Positions 42,427 to 50,703 of a DNA stretch of 64,000 nucleotides are shown here, in pieces; the first letter of the stretch is position 1; each line of letters begins with the position of its first letter. Source of the DNA: an uncultured Lachnospira sp. (GTDB lineage: Bacteria > Bacillota > Clostridia > Lachnospirales > Lachnospiraceae); contig CAJUKN010000004.1 in the NCBI GenBank assembly GCA_910587485.1, positions 1 to 64,000 on the forward strand, written 5' to 3'. The notes under the pieces were generated by a model. It searched no databases, had not been told where the DNA came from, and saw nothing but the letters and a program-made list of their open reading frames with translations. The position numbers and the translations under genes were made by a program.

Positions 42427-44115
42427 TTACCAATTTTCTAGTTCTTCTAATTTACTTTTTAACTCTTTTCTTGCATCTATAATTATATTTCTATCGCCTG
42501 TATCTAATTTTTTTTCAAAATCTCGCAGCCACATACCTATCATAATGCGTTCTTCGCCAGTGCTTTCCTCATACATGCGGTCTCCTCGAAGCAGCAGCCA
42601 TTTATTTTCTTCCTGCTCACGAGGGCTGACTTTTAAGTATGAAAGTTCCTTCATTCGCTCTTCCATCTCCTCATAAGTCAATTCATTTTCTTTTCCCTTG
42701 ATAATTGTCTTTTTCTTTTCTCCCGTTGAAACGACTTTTGCCTCTACTTCCAAAAGCGAATTTACATCATATGTATAAGTAACATCAACGGCTTCCATAC
42801 CCGCCTTATTTTTAGGCAATTCAATTTCCAACTCGCCAAGTAAAAGATTATTGCGGGCAAACCGGCTTTCTCCCTGCAATACATTGATACAAATACGTGT
42901 TTGATTGTCATATATGGTATATACACGCTCTGTATGACTTACAGGAATAATGGTATTTCTTTCAATAATAGGAAGAAAATGACCGCTCTCGTACATACCA
43001 TTTTCTTTTTCAACACTGACTTCTGTTCCCAGTGTAAATGAACATACATCAGTAAGTATCACTTCTTTTACCGCTTCTTTTCGCTCTTTCATAGCCGCCT
43101 GTATCGCTGCTCCAAGCGCCACCGCCTCATCAGGATTAATATGTGCATTTGGAAACTGCTTAAATAATTTTGTGATAAATGTTCTTACAATTGGCAGCTT
43201 TGTACCGCCGCCAACCAACACAACTTGGTCAATATCGGACAATTTAATATGTGCATCTGATAAGCTGCGTTGAACTGGTGTTCTGATTTTATCAAATAAG
43301 TCGCTGCATAATTTTTCATATGTATTCGTTGAAACATCAACTGTTTTTAATTCTCCTCGAAAGGTATATTCCATCGTTACTGTCTCAGCATCAGAAAAAC
43401 CTTTCTTTGCATTTTCAGCAACAAAAGATAACTTCTTTAATTCTAATGGCGTCAACTCTTCAAGGCTGATATCTGTTTTCTTTAAAAAATAACGAATTAA
43501 AACCTCTGTAAAATCTTCTCCACCCAGATAGTTATCTCCTGCAACGGCTCGCACCTCCAAAATATTTTGAAACAACTCCAAAATAGATACATCAAATGTA
43601 CCTCCACCTAAATCAAATACAAGAAATCTTGTATTTTTTTCTTTCTCATATAAACCATAAGCCACTGCTGCCGCTGTCGGCTCGCTGATAATTCGCTCCA
43701 CTTTTAAGCCTGCCAGCTCGCCCGCATGTTTTGTCGCCTTGCGTCTCTTTTCATTAAAGTATGCTGGCACACTGATAACTGCCTCTGTCACAGGCTGTCC
43801 AAGATATTCTTGTGCATCTTCTTTTAATGATTTTAATATCAATGCAGATAATTCTTCGGATACAAATTCTCTGTCTCCAATCTTGTAACGTTTATCTGTA
43901 CCCATCGTTCGCTTAAAAACCTGCACAACCCTGTCTGGATGCAGCATGCCATATTCTTTGGCAGTCTTTCCAACTAAAATGGTATCCTTTTCATCAATCG
44001 CCACCACAGAAGGCGTGAGATGTTCTCCTAAACGATTGGGTATAATCGTCGCCTTATCTTTATCAAAATATGCCACTAAACTATTTGTGGTACCTAAATC
44101 AATTCCTACTATCAT
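42427..44115 (-). CDS. hscC: HscC-type Hsp70 chaperone
   Basis: A 562-residue Hsp70 protein. The N-terminal ATPase domain starts VGIDLGTTNSLVAYF and has LGGGTFDVSIL and the VVLVGGGTKLPIVR phosphate loop. The substrate domain is short, with DVCSFTLGTEV and ETRICINVLQGE-like strands, and the lid is reduced; this size and layout match HscC (about 560 residues), not DnaK (610 or more). The partner gene, 8 bases upstream, encodes a J-domain/TPR protein. E. coli HscC likewise pairs with special J proteins (DjlB/DjlC). The start ATG at 44115 follows AAAGG at a spacing of about 11. Confidence 0.87.
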   Translation of the reverse strand: MIVGIDLGTTNSLVAYFDKDKATIIPNRLGEHLTPSVVAIDEKDTILVGKTAKEYGMLHPDRVVQVFKRTMGTDKRYKIGDREFVSEELSALILKSLKEDAQEYLGQPVTEAVISVPAYFNEKRRKATKHAGELAGLKVERIISEPTAAAVAYGLYEKEKNTRFLVFDLGGGTFDVSILELFQNILEVRAVAGDNYLGGEDFTEVLIRYFLKKTDISLEELTPLELKKLSFVAENAKKGFSDAETVTMEYTFRGELKTVDVSTNTYEKLCSDLFDKIRTPVQRSLSDAHIKLSDIDQVVLVGGGTKLPIVRTFITKLFKQFPNAHINPDEAVALGAAIQAAMKERKEAVKEVILTDVCSFTLGTEVSVEKENGMYESGHFLPIIERNTIIPVSHTERVYTIYDNQTRICINVLQGESRFARNNLLLGELEIELPKNKAGMEAVDVTYTYDVNSLLEVEAKVVSTGEKKKTIIKGKENELTYEEMEERMKELSYLKVSPREQEENKWLLLRGDRMYEESTGEERIMIGMWLRDFEKKLDTGDRNIIIDARKELKSKLEELENW

Positions 44116-44123
44116 AAAAATAA

Positions 44124-47100
44124 CTATACCTTTCCTTTTTCTACTTTCCATCTTGCCACGTAATTATCCTTGTCAACCTCTATTGCTCTCTTATAACAAA
44201 TCAATGCCTTTTCTGTATTGCCTTCTGCCTCATAAAGAAAACCTAACAGCTCATAATAATCCGTACATTCTTCCCTCATACAGCCATCACACATCGAACA
44301 GGCTGTCATATCATTACAATATTCCTGCGCTTTTTTAATATTACCATAACATAGATAATACACTGCCATATTAAACAGACAGTACTTGCGTCCATAGAGA
44401 CTGTTGACATACTGTTCTTCTGCACTCTGTGATGGATTAAACGTATATATCTGCTGTAATTCTTCCATAAACTTATCTGCATACTTTTTTGCCATTGCAA
44501 CATTTCCTTGTATATAATAAGAATACATTAAATGCATATTAACATCTTCTTCGCCTGTATAATTTTCATACATTTTATAAAATTTATTGGCTTGTTTGGT
44601 ATTATCTAAATAACATTTATATATATTTGCTATACAAAATATATCTTCACAATATTTTTTCTTATGCAAAGCACCTTCTATATAAACTTCCCATTTTGAA
44701 AGAAGTTTTTTTATTTTATTTCGTACTTCTGTCTTATCACAAAGACCATAATTGTATTCTAATTTTAAGACATCCCATTCATAAGATGAAAGAGAATTGT
44801 AATTCTTCGTTCTCATTATCTCTTTTGCTTTGTCAAAAAGCTTCATTTTTTTATACAAGTGTATTAATTTATTTAAAAATGCATCTTCCGAATAATAATC
44901 TTTACCATGATAGTTTAAACCTGCCAGATAATATTTCTCTGCATTTTTATAATCTTTTTTTGCTTCACATATCATTGCCCTAAACTGATTATATTTCGGT
45001 CTTACCTCATTGTCCTGTTTTCCTGATGTGACTTTTTGTATATAATAATATGCCTTGTCATATTTTTTCAAATAAAAATATGCTTTTGATATTGCATAAT
45101 AGGCATCTTCCGATGTACGATTGATTTTTAAAATTGCTTTTGCATCATCAATCGCTTTATGATATTCTTCTAATGCTATATATGCAAAACTTCTGTTTGT
45201 ATAACAAACTTCTATTTTATAATCATATTGAATGAGCATAGAACTTACATCAATGACTTTTTTAGCATAATAATCGCTATCTTTTTCTTCCATAAGCTCG
45301 TAATAACAATCACATAGCTTGTACATAATATCGACCCTTAAATATTCATCATCACATATACTTTTTGCATATTCCAATTCGATAACAGCCTTATCATATT
45401 TGCCTGCAAAATTTAACATCCAACCATAGATATAATAATTATCTGCATCTGGAAGACATTTAATAGCCAGTTTTGCATAAGACCTCGACTCTTTGTACTT
45501 GGTAAGCCAATGACTAATTCTGCCGAGCAATCCATATAAATTAGAAAAAACCTCTCTACTTGGCTTTTCTTCTTGCTCTTTTAAACGCTTTGCCAATTCT
45601 TTTGCCTTATCATAGGTTGTACCAACGCCAACCTCTGAATGTGTTTCATGTAGATATTTCAGTTCCAAAATTTCCAACATAGGACTGGTTACTTCTTCTT
45701 CTTTTGCCGCATCTAGTATATTCTTAAAGTCCTGCATTTGATTGTATCTTCTAAATATTTCTGCTGCACGCTCATAAATTTGTGGCACCTTTGCATAAAT
45801 ATCTTTCGCTCGATAATATAAGTCAATAACTTCCTGCGCCCTGTTTGTCTGAAAGCATACTTCTTGTTTTTGTACTATTGCTGCATACCAATTTGGATAA
45901 CTCTCTAAAAGAGCCTCCACACAATGATATGCTTCCTCATATTTCTTCATTTCCATCAAAATACTAAAATAAAGCTGTTTATGCATCACCTTATCTGGTT
46001 CCCATTCTATTGCTCGTTCAATTGCTTTCTCGCCATTTTCTAAAAACGAATTGTCATAAACCAGTGTGTCTTTTTGTTGTCTTGTTGCATATCGTGCAGC
46101 TTCCATGCTTTTTGCAATATTATAATTGGCTTCTGCCTCATAATGGTAAGCCATAGAAATCTCTTTTCGCTCATCCTCGCCGCCTTTTTGAAGCTCAACA
46201 TTATAAGAAATAGCTGCTTTTAACGCACTATGAAAATCTTTTTTAATATTATAAAATAAATATTTATAAAAGTACGCTTGATATGCTGATATCTGATTAT
46301 TTTTTTCCAGTAAAGCAAGTCCCTCGTCTGCTTTACTTAATCCATAGCAGCACTTTAAAATTCCAAGAACTGTCTCTTCATCCATCACTTCAACTTTATA
46401 ATGACGGTCAAATGCCTCTTGTTGTATCTGTGATAAAACAGATTCAAATTCATCATCTTGTACATGGCTCAAGTAACTGACACCAGCTTTTGATGCACCA
46501 AGCAAATCCCCTTCTTCCCACTTGCTCAATGCAATATATTTTTTAGAAAATATATCATTTTTTTCTTCAGACAGTATATTAAAAAGTTCAATAGCCTGCT
46601 GCTTTTTATCACATTTCCAATAAATTTCTGCCACACCATATGGAATACGCATACTATCTGGGTATTTTTCTGGACATTTTTTTATTAATTCATTAGCAAG
46701 TTCTATCGCTTTCTCTTTGTTTTCCATCATTACATATAATCTTGCTTCTTCTAATACAGTAAATGGGTGATATATTCCAAAATCCTTTAACGTATCAAGA
46801 CAGTCTCTTGCCTCGTCAATATTTTCTTCATCAATCTGTTTTTCTAAATATTCTTGTCCTTCTAAATACTCATCATATGGCGCATATTCATCGCCCTCAA
46901 ACCATTCATATGCAAAATCACTTTTGCCTTCCTTATCTTGAATTTTATTCAAAATATAGTTGACAAATCCTTCTGGAAGAAACTCTTTATAACTATCTGC
47001 ATTATCTGCTATATGAAAATAGGTATCAAGTAATCCATATGTAGCGCTATTTAAGCGAAAATAATCGGCTAGATACACAAACAGTGTATGCTTTGCCTCC

Positions 47101-47468
47101 TCGCCATACTCTAAATCTTGTAAAATCCCATCATCTAAAAGCGTTCTCCACTGTTCTATGTCAAACCTCTTTTTAATAGATGTATACACATCATTAACCT
47201 TATCCATCCATTCTCGGACAGGAAGACTTGAATGGTTTTCATATGTTTTCTTTTCTTCTTTATATTCAGATGTATCCTCAATGTCTTCTTGTTCCTGTTG
47301 TTTTATCCATTTTAACGCTTCCTCATATGCCTCTCGCAGCTTCATAAATCCTTGTGGGTCATCCTCAGGATTCGTTACCATCAACTTTTTTCGATAGGCA
47401 TCACGTATTGCTGCTTCATTATGTGTTTCTTCAATCTCTAATATTCTAAAAATTGTTTGCTTATTCAT
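44124..47468 (-). CDS. Giant TPR protein with degenerate J-domain, HscC partner
   Basis: A 1114-residue protein. Residues 1-60 form a J-domain-like helix pair (FRILEIEETHNEAAIRDAYRKKLMV), but the loop reads NPEDDPQGF where J proteins have HPD, so standard Hsp70 stimulation is doubtful. The rest consists of about fifteen TPR-type helical repeats, clear at about 270-300, 420-460, 700-820 (YYAISKAYFYLKKYDKAYYYIQK) and 1080-1110. A cysteine cluster, CNDMTACSMCDGCMREEC near residue 1058-1075, could bind a metal. The ATG at 47468 has AGGAG close by; the frame to 47489 begins with TTG and was rejected. It is 8 bases before hscC and clearly acts with it. Confidence 0.85.
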   Translation of the reverse strand: MNKQTIFRILEIEETHNEAAIRDAYRKKLMVTNPEDDPQGFMKLREAYEEALKWIKQQEQEDIEDTSEYKEEKKTYENHSSLPVREWMDKVNDVYTSIKKRFDIEQWRTLLDDGILQDLEYGEEAKHTLFVYLADYFRLNSATYGLLDTYFHIADNADSYKEFLPEGFVNYILNKIQDKEGKSDFAYEWFEGDEYAPYDEYLEGQEYLEKQIDEENIDEARDCLDTLKDFGIYHPFTVLEEARLYVMMENKEKAIELANELIKKCPEKYPDSMRIPYGVAEIYWKCDKKQQAIELFNILSEEKNDIFSKKYIALSKWEEGDLLGASKAGVSYLSHVQDDEFESVLSQIQQEAFDRHYKVEVMDEETVLGILKCCYGLSKADEGLALLEKNNQISAYQAYFYKYLFYNIKKDFHSALKAAISYNVELQKGGEDERKEISMAYHYEAEANYNIAKSMEAARYATRQQKDTLVYDNSFLENGEKAIERAIEWEPDKVMHKQLYFSILMEMKKYEEAYHCVEALLESYPNWYAAIVQKQEVCFQTNRAQEVIDLYYRAKDIYAKVPQIYERAAEIFRRYNQMQDFKNILDAAKEEEVTSPMLEILELKYLHETHSEVGVGTTYDKAKELAKRLKEQEEKPSREVFSNLYGLLGRISHWLTKYKESRSYAKLAIKCLPDADNYYIYGWMLNFAGKYDKAVIELEYAKSICDDEYLRVDIMYKLCDCYYELMEEKDSDYYAKKVIDVSSMLIQYDYKIEVCYTNRSFAYIALEEYHKAIDDAKAILKINRTSEDAYYAISKAYFYLKKYDKAYYYIQKVTSGKQDNEVRPKYNQFRAMICEAKKDYKNAEKYYLAGLNYHGKDYYSEDAFLNKLIHLYKKMKLFDKAKEIMRTKNYNSLSSYEWDVLKLEYNYGLCDKTEVRNKIKKLLSKWEVYIEGALHKKKYCEDIFCIANIYKCYLDNTKQANKFYKMYENYTGEEDVNMHLMYSYYIQGNVAMAKKYADKFMEELQQIYTFNPSQSAEEQYVNSLYGRKYCLFNMAVYYLCYGNIKKAQEYCNDMTACSMCDGCMREECTDYYELLGFLYEAEGNTEKALICYKRAIEVDKDNYVARWKVEKGKV

Positions 47469-47609
47469 TACTCCTGCTACTAAAAACAATATTTGTCTTT
47501 TATTATGCCTGATTGATTTTTGTATATTTTGTCCAGTAGCTTCTCCTTTCTTAATTTTTATGTTTTTTTACGTTTTCATATATTCTGGATAGACTGTTCT
47601 TCTTTTCTC

Positions 47610-47716
47610 TTGCCGCTTGCTTAGACCACCTAGCTGCTATTGCCAAGCAAGTCCCCGCCCCCCCCCACTTATGCCTTTGCAGCATTGAAGTGGGGAACTT
47701 CCTTGATGAGGTTAAA
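47610..47716. repeat. Right half of hairpin repeat family A, with a poly-C run
   Basis: It contains AGCTGCTAT, then GTCCCCG followed by a nine-base C run (47658-47666), the CACTTATGCCTTTGCAGCATT loop and AAGTGGGG as second arm, ending GATGAGGTTAAAT one base before the cysK2 stop codon. The C run is unusual in this AT-rich sequence and may be variable. The rest of 47469-47609 shows no gene. Confidence 0.82.
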
Positions 47717-48643
47717 TTATTCAAATAATGGGGTTGAAAAATAGCGTTCTGCTGTGTCTGGAAGTACTGTGACAACAGTCTTTCCTTTGCCAAGCTCACC
47801 CGCAAGACGAATTGCTGCCGCTACGTTTGTACCGCTGGAAATGCCACACATCAAGCCTTCCAATCGGGATAAATCTTTCGCTGTTTTCAGTGCTTCCTCA
47901 TCTGTTATAATAGCGATATGTTCATATATTTTTTGATTTAACACTTTTGGTATCACCCCATCGCCAATCCCCATCTGAATATGCGTTCCAATCGTTCCGC
48001 CTGCAAGAATAGCGGCATTTTCTGGCTCTACTGCCCATATTTTAATATCGGGATTCACAGCTCTTAGCGTCTCACCAATTCCTGTAATCGTACCCCCTGT
48101 ACCAATTCCTGAACAAAATCCATGAATCGGTCCTGCGACTTGTTCAAGTATCTCCAATCCTGTATGATGTCTATGTACCATTGGATTTGCCTGATTTTCA
48201 AACTGCTGCGGCACAAATACATGTGGATTTTCTTCTTTCATTTTCATTGCGGTCTTAAGACACTCATCAATACAATCTCCTATATTACCTGCATCATGGA
48301 TTAAAATTACCTCTGCCCCATAATGCTCCACTAACATTTTTCGCTCATGGCTTACAGAATCGGGCATAATAATAATGGTCTTATACCCCTTTACTGCGCC
48401 TACCAGCGCAAGACCAATCCCTTGATTGCCGCTTGTCGGCTCCACTATAATGGAATCTTTGTCAAGTATTCCTTCTTCTTCTGCCTGACAAATCATATTA
48501 TAAGCCGTTCGAGTCTTAATCGAACCGCCGACATTTAACCCTTCAAATTTTACTAAAACTCTTGCATAATTTTGTGGCACCATACGTTGAAGCTGTATGA
48601 TAGGTGTATGACCAATCGCTTCTAAAACATTCTTATAAATCAT
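47717..48643 (-). CDS. Second, atypical CysK-like enzyme
   Basis: A 308-residue PLP enzyme of the cysteine synthase fold. Lys43 in GGSIKTR holds PLP, and GIGTGGTITGIG is the phosphate loop. However, the substrate-binding TSGNTG of CysK reads TSGNQG (70-75), and the PLP motif has T where CysK has D. These changes and about a third divergence from the first CysK suggest a different beta-substituent or acceptor. SSGTNVAAA and LPDTAERYFSTPLFE close the sequence. AAAGG precedes the ATG at 48643. The neighbours do not clarify the role, so it could be a cysteine, homocysteine, phosphoserine or cyanoalanine-type enzyme. Confidence 0.78.
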   Translation of the reverse strand: MIYKNVLEAIGHTPIIQLQRMVPQNYARVLVKFEGLNVGGSIKTRTAYNMICQAEEEGILDKDSIIVEPTSGNQGIGLALVGAVKGYKTIIIMPDSVSHERKMLVEHYGAEVILIHDAGNIGDCIDECLKTAMKMKEENPHVFVPQQFENQANPMVHRHHTGLEILEQVAGPIHGFCSGIGTGGTITGIGETLRAVNPDIKIWAVEPENAAILAGGTIGTHIQMGIGDGVIPKVLNQKIYEHIAIITDEEALKTAKDLSRLEGLMCGISSGTNVAAAIRLAGELGKGKTVVTVLPDTAERYFSTPLFE

Positions 48644-48795
48644 TTTTATAAAACCTTTCTCATTCAAATATGTTTTATACAACTTATTTTTTTATATAAC
48701 CATTCAATCAAACTATTTACAAAGATGCCGACAGCATTTTTTATAGCAATATATAACTGAACTATTACTTTAAAATATTCTGCTATTGCAAAATC

Positions 48796-48855
48796 GTTAC
48801 AATTCCCCACTTATGCCTTTATGACTATGTAGGGATTTCTCTAATGGAGTTAAAT
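48796..48855. repeat. Right half of hairpin repeat family A across the DUF4097 stop
   Basis: TTACAATTCCCCACTTATGCC, a divergent loop and TAGGGATTTCTCTAATGGAG, ending in TTAAAT. The complement of the stop codon at 48850-48852 is part of the repeat end, as at 11692 and 47717. Confidence 0.65.
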
Positions 48856-49632
48856 ATAATCCAAAGACATATTTTTGTGTCTTACACTAAAATCTCCTGA
48901 AACGGTATTGACTTTATACTTTGCCTTTCCATCACCAACCGTATAGGTTTTTCCACTTTTTTGGGCTGTAGTTTTATCACTGTTATAATTTCCGCTAACG
49001 GTATTAAATTCTACTTCATATCCTGCATCTTGCGGTAATTCAAAGCTAATAGACCCAGATACGGAATCAAATTTTCCTTTTTGAGGACATACGAAAGATG
49101 TAATTAAATTAACGCTGCCGCTAACCGAATTAATGTCAAAATCTTCCACTACAGATGATTTGACTATAATATCACCTGATACAGTATCTAAATCAATCTT
49201 TTTGGCATTGATATTATCCATTGTTAAACTGGCAGACACAACATCAATATCAGCCTCATCTAACAAAAGAAAGTCTGGCAGTTCCACTGTAAGTGATTTT
49301 TGCAAATCTGAAAATTGAAATTTTCCTGATTTGGCAAACTTAATATGTAATGTATCACCTTCCAAATAATAATACATCGAAGTATCATCATTCGTTTTTT
49401 TATTTGATGTCTCACTAAATGAAATTGTATTTTCTGAATGTTCTAATATCTTTACATCACCGCTAACCCAATCAATTTCAATATGTTTAATTGTTGCTTC
49501 AAGCGTTGCTCCTCCTTTTGTATACTTATCAAAATCATCATAAGAATAGGTAGTATTGCTGCATCCTGACAAAGGCAGACACAACACTAAACATAATAAC
49601 AAGATACTTAAAAACTTCTTTTTTGTTTTCAT
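48850..49632 (-). CDS. DUF4097-type lipoprotein
   Basis: A 260-residue lipoprotein with a signal peptide (MKTKKKFLSILLLCLVLC, then LPLSGC lipobox at about 20-25). The rest is a repeating beta-helix-like pattern, with IDWVSGDVK, LDTVSGDIIV, INSVSGSVNL, FDSVSGSISF and FNTVSGNYNS, at least six repeats of the x-VSG-x motif, typical of DUF4097 (putative adhesin). It is likely anchored outside the membrane. GGAGG precedes the ATG at 49632. In related genomes such genes accompany DUF1700 proteins; none is here. The longer frame to 49722 was rejected. Confidence 0.88.
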   Translation of the reverse strand: MKTKKKFLSILLLCLVLCLPLSGCSNTTYSYDDFDKYTKGGATLEATIKHIEIDWVSGDVKILEHSENTISFSETSNKKTNDDTSMYYYLEGDTLHIKFAKSGKFQFSDLQKSLTVELPDFLLLDEADIDVVSASLTMDNINAKKIDLDTVSGDIIVKSSVVEDFDINSVSGSVNLITSFVCPQKGKFDSVSGSISFELPQDAGYEVEFNTVSGNYNSDKTTAQKSGKTYTVGDGKAKYKVNTVSGDFSVRHKNMSLDYI

Positions 49633-49674
49633 AAAACGCCTCCATTCTGTACTGCTTTTCTTAAATAAAAGCTG

Positions 49675-49707
49675 AATTTTGTGCCAAGTAGCACATCGCA
49701 CAAAATT
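49675..49707. repeat. Hairpin like the one at 42361, upstream of the DUF4097 gene
   Basis: AATTTTGTGC 49675-49684 pairs perfectly with GCACAAAATT 49698-49707, with the loop CAAGTAGCACATC resembling the 42361 element. It lies 43 bases upstream of the start codon. Confidence 0.6.
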
Positions 49708-49710
49708 GCA

Positions 49711-49740
49711 AAAAAATACCACAGCTTTGCTGTGGTTATT
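49711..49740 (-). terminator. Terminator of the ABC/FtsX module transcript
   Basis: ACCACAGC 49718-49725, a TTT loop and GCTGTGGT 49729-49736 form an eight-pair stem, followed on the minus strand by ATTTTTTTG. It would stop transcription coming from 50020. Confidence 0.85.
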
Positions 49741-49793
49741 ATATCATAAATCCATATAATAGAAATCAAAAAATTTATAAAATCACAGCAAAA

Positions 49794-49830
49794 TGGGCGT
49801 TCAAAGGTAAAAACCCATAACGAACGCCCA
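49794..49830. terminator. GC-rich hairpin in the DUF4097/ABC gap
   Basis: TGGGCGTTC 49794-49802 pairs with GAACGCCCA 49822-49830. The 387-base gap 49633-50019 holds this, the terminator at 49711 and a family A repeat near its end. Confidence 0.65.
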
Positions 49831-49991
49831 ATTTGGAAAAGAATATATATGATTATGACATCACCTAAATATAAAATAAGAAGTGTATTTTTATAAAAAT
49901 AATTAATATATCACTCACACAATAAGATTACATTAAATTGTAAAAAATTGCAACCAATTATTATGTATTTTTTTTTATACATGTTAATCAA

Positions 49992-50039
49992 GTCAAGCGG
50001 CTATTTACAATTCGCTTTGCTACTTGCTCACAACTCCAT
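49992..50039. repeat. Hairpin repeat family A that supplies the stop codon of the ABC ATPase
   Basis: GTCAAGCGGCTATTTACAAT, TCGCTT and CTACTTGCTCACAACTCCAT. The arms AAGCGG and the CGCTT region pair weakly. The ATPase ORF ends inside it at 50020-50022, so its last residues (GVVSK) are coded by repeat sequence. Confidence 0.82.
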
Positions 50040-50685
50040 CTGTTATTACCAATATTCGGTCTGCATAGTCCGCCATCTGTTTATCATGTGTCACCATAAT
50101 AATGGTCTGATTATAATTGGTAGAAGCAGCCGATAACATTTTTGCAACAATAGCTGCATTGGCAGCATCCAAATTTCCTGTTGGCTCATCAGCAAATATG
50201 ACAGCAGGTGATGTGGAAATCGCCCTCGCTATAGCAACTCGCTGCTGTTCTCCTCCAGACATTTGAAAAGGATATTTATTTTTGCAATGACTGATTTCAA
50301 GCTGTTCTAATATCGTGTCAATCTCCATTGAATTTGCTTTTTTATTATCAAGCGCAAGTGGCATAATAATATTTTCATAAGCTGTAAACTCTGGAAATAA
50401 ACTATAGTCTTGATATATAAATCCTATTTTACTTCTTCTATAAGCTGCAATCTCCTTATCTTTTAATTGCAAAATATTCTTTCCATCAATAAATACCTCA
50501 CCACTATCTGGTTTATCCATACTTCCTAAAATCCGTAACAATGTTGATTTTCCAGAGCCACTTTTTCCAATAATTGCCACAAATTCTCCCTTTTTAAATG
50601 ATACGTCACATTTTTTTAATGCTTGTACTTCTACTGAACCTGTATGGTATGTTTTTGATATATTATGCGCACTTAATATTTCCAT
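50020..50685 (-). CDS. ABC transporter ATP-binding protein (FtsX partner)
   Basis: A 221-residue ATPase of the MacB/LolD group. Walker A GKSGSGKST is at about residues 37-45, the Q-loop near 84, the signature LSGGE-like MSGGEQQRVAIARA at 135-148, and Walker B VIFADEPTGNLDAAN at 155-169, followed by MVTHDKQMA. The ATG at 50685 is preceded by GAGGGGGGG; an upstream GTG was rejected. It lies 18 bases after the large FtsX-type permease stop. Its last five codons and stop codon lie in a family A hairpin repeat, so the original 3' end may have been replaced. Confidence 0.93.
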   Translation of the reverse strand: MEILSAHNISKTYHTGSVEVQALKKCDVSFKKGEFVAIIGKSGSGKSTLLRILGSMDKPDSGEVFIDGKNILQLKDKEIAAYRRSKIGFIYQDYSLFPEFTAYENIIMPLALDNKKANSMEIDTILEQLEISHCKNKYPFQMSGGEQQRVAIARAISTSPAVIFADEPTGNLDAANAAIVAKMLSAASTNYNQTIIMVTHDKQMADYADRILVITDGVVSK

Positions 50686-50703
50686 AAGATTACCCCCCCT
50701 CAC

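Noticed and set aside
47551..47805. 84-residue ORF across the cysK2 end
   Set aside because: It runs through the family A repeat and the antisense of cysK2 in a different frame.
3739..50039. The repeats as a CRISPR array
   Set aside because: Copies are dispersed over 46 kb, not spaced in tandem, differ in length and have no spacers; no cas gene is present.
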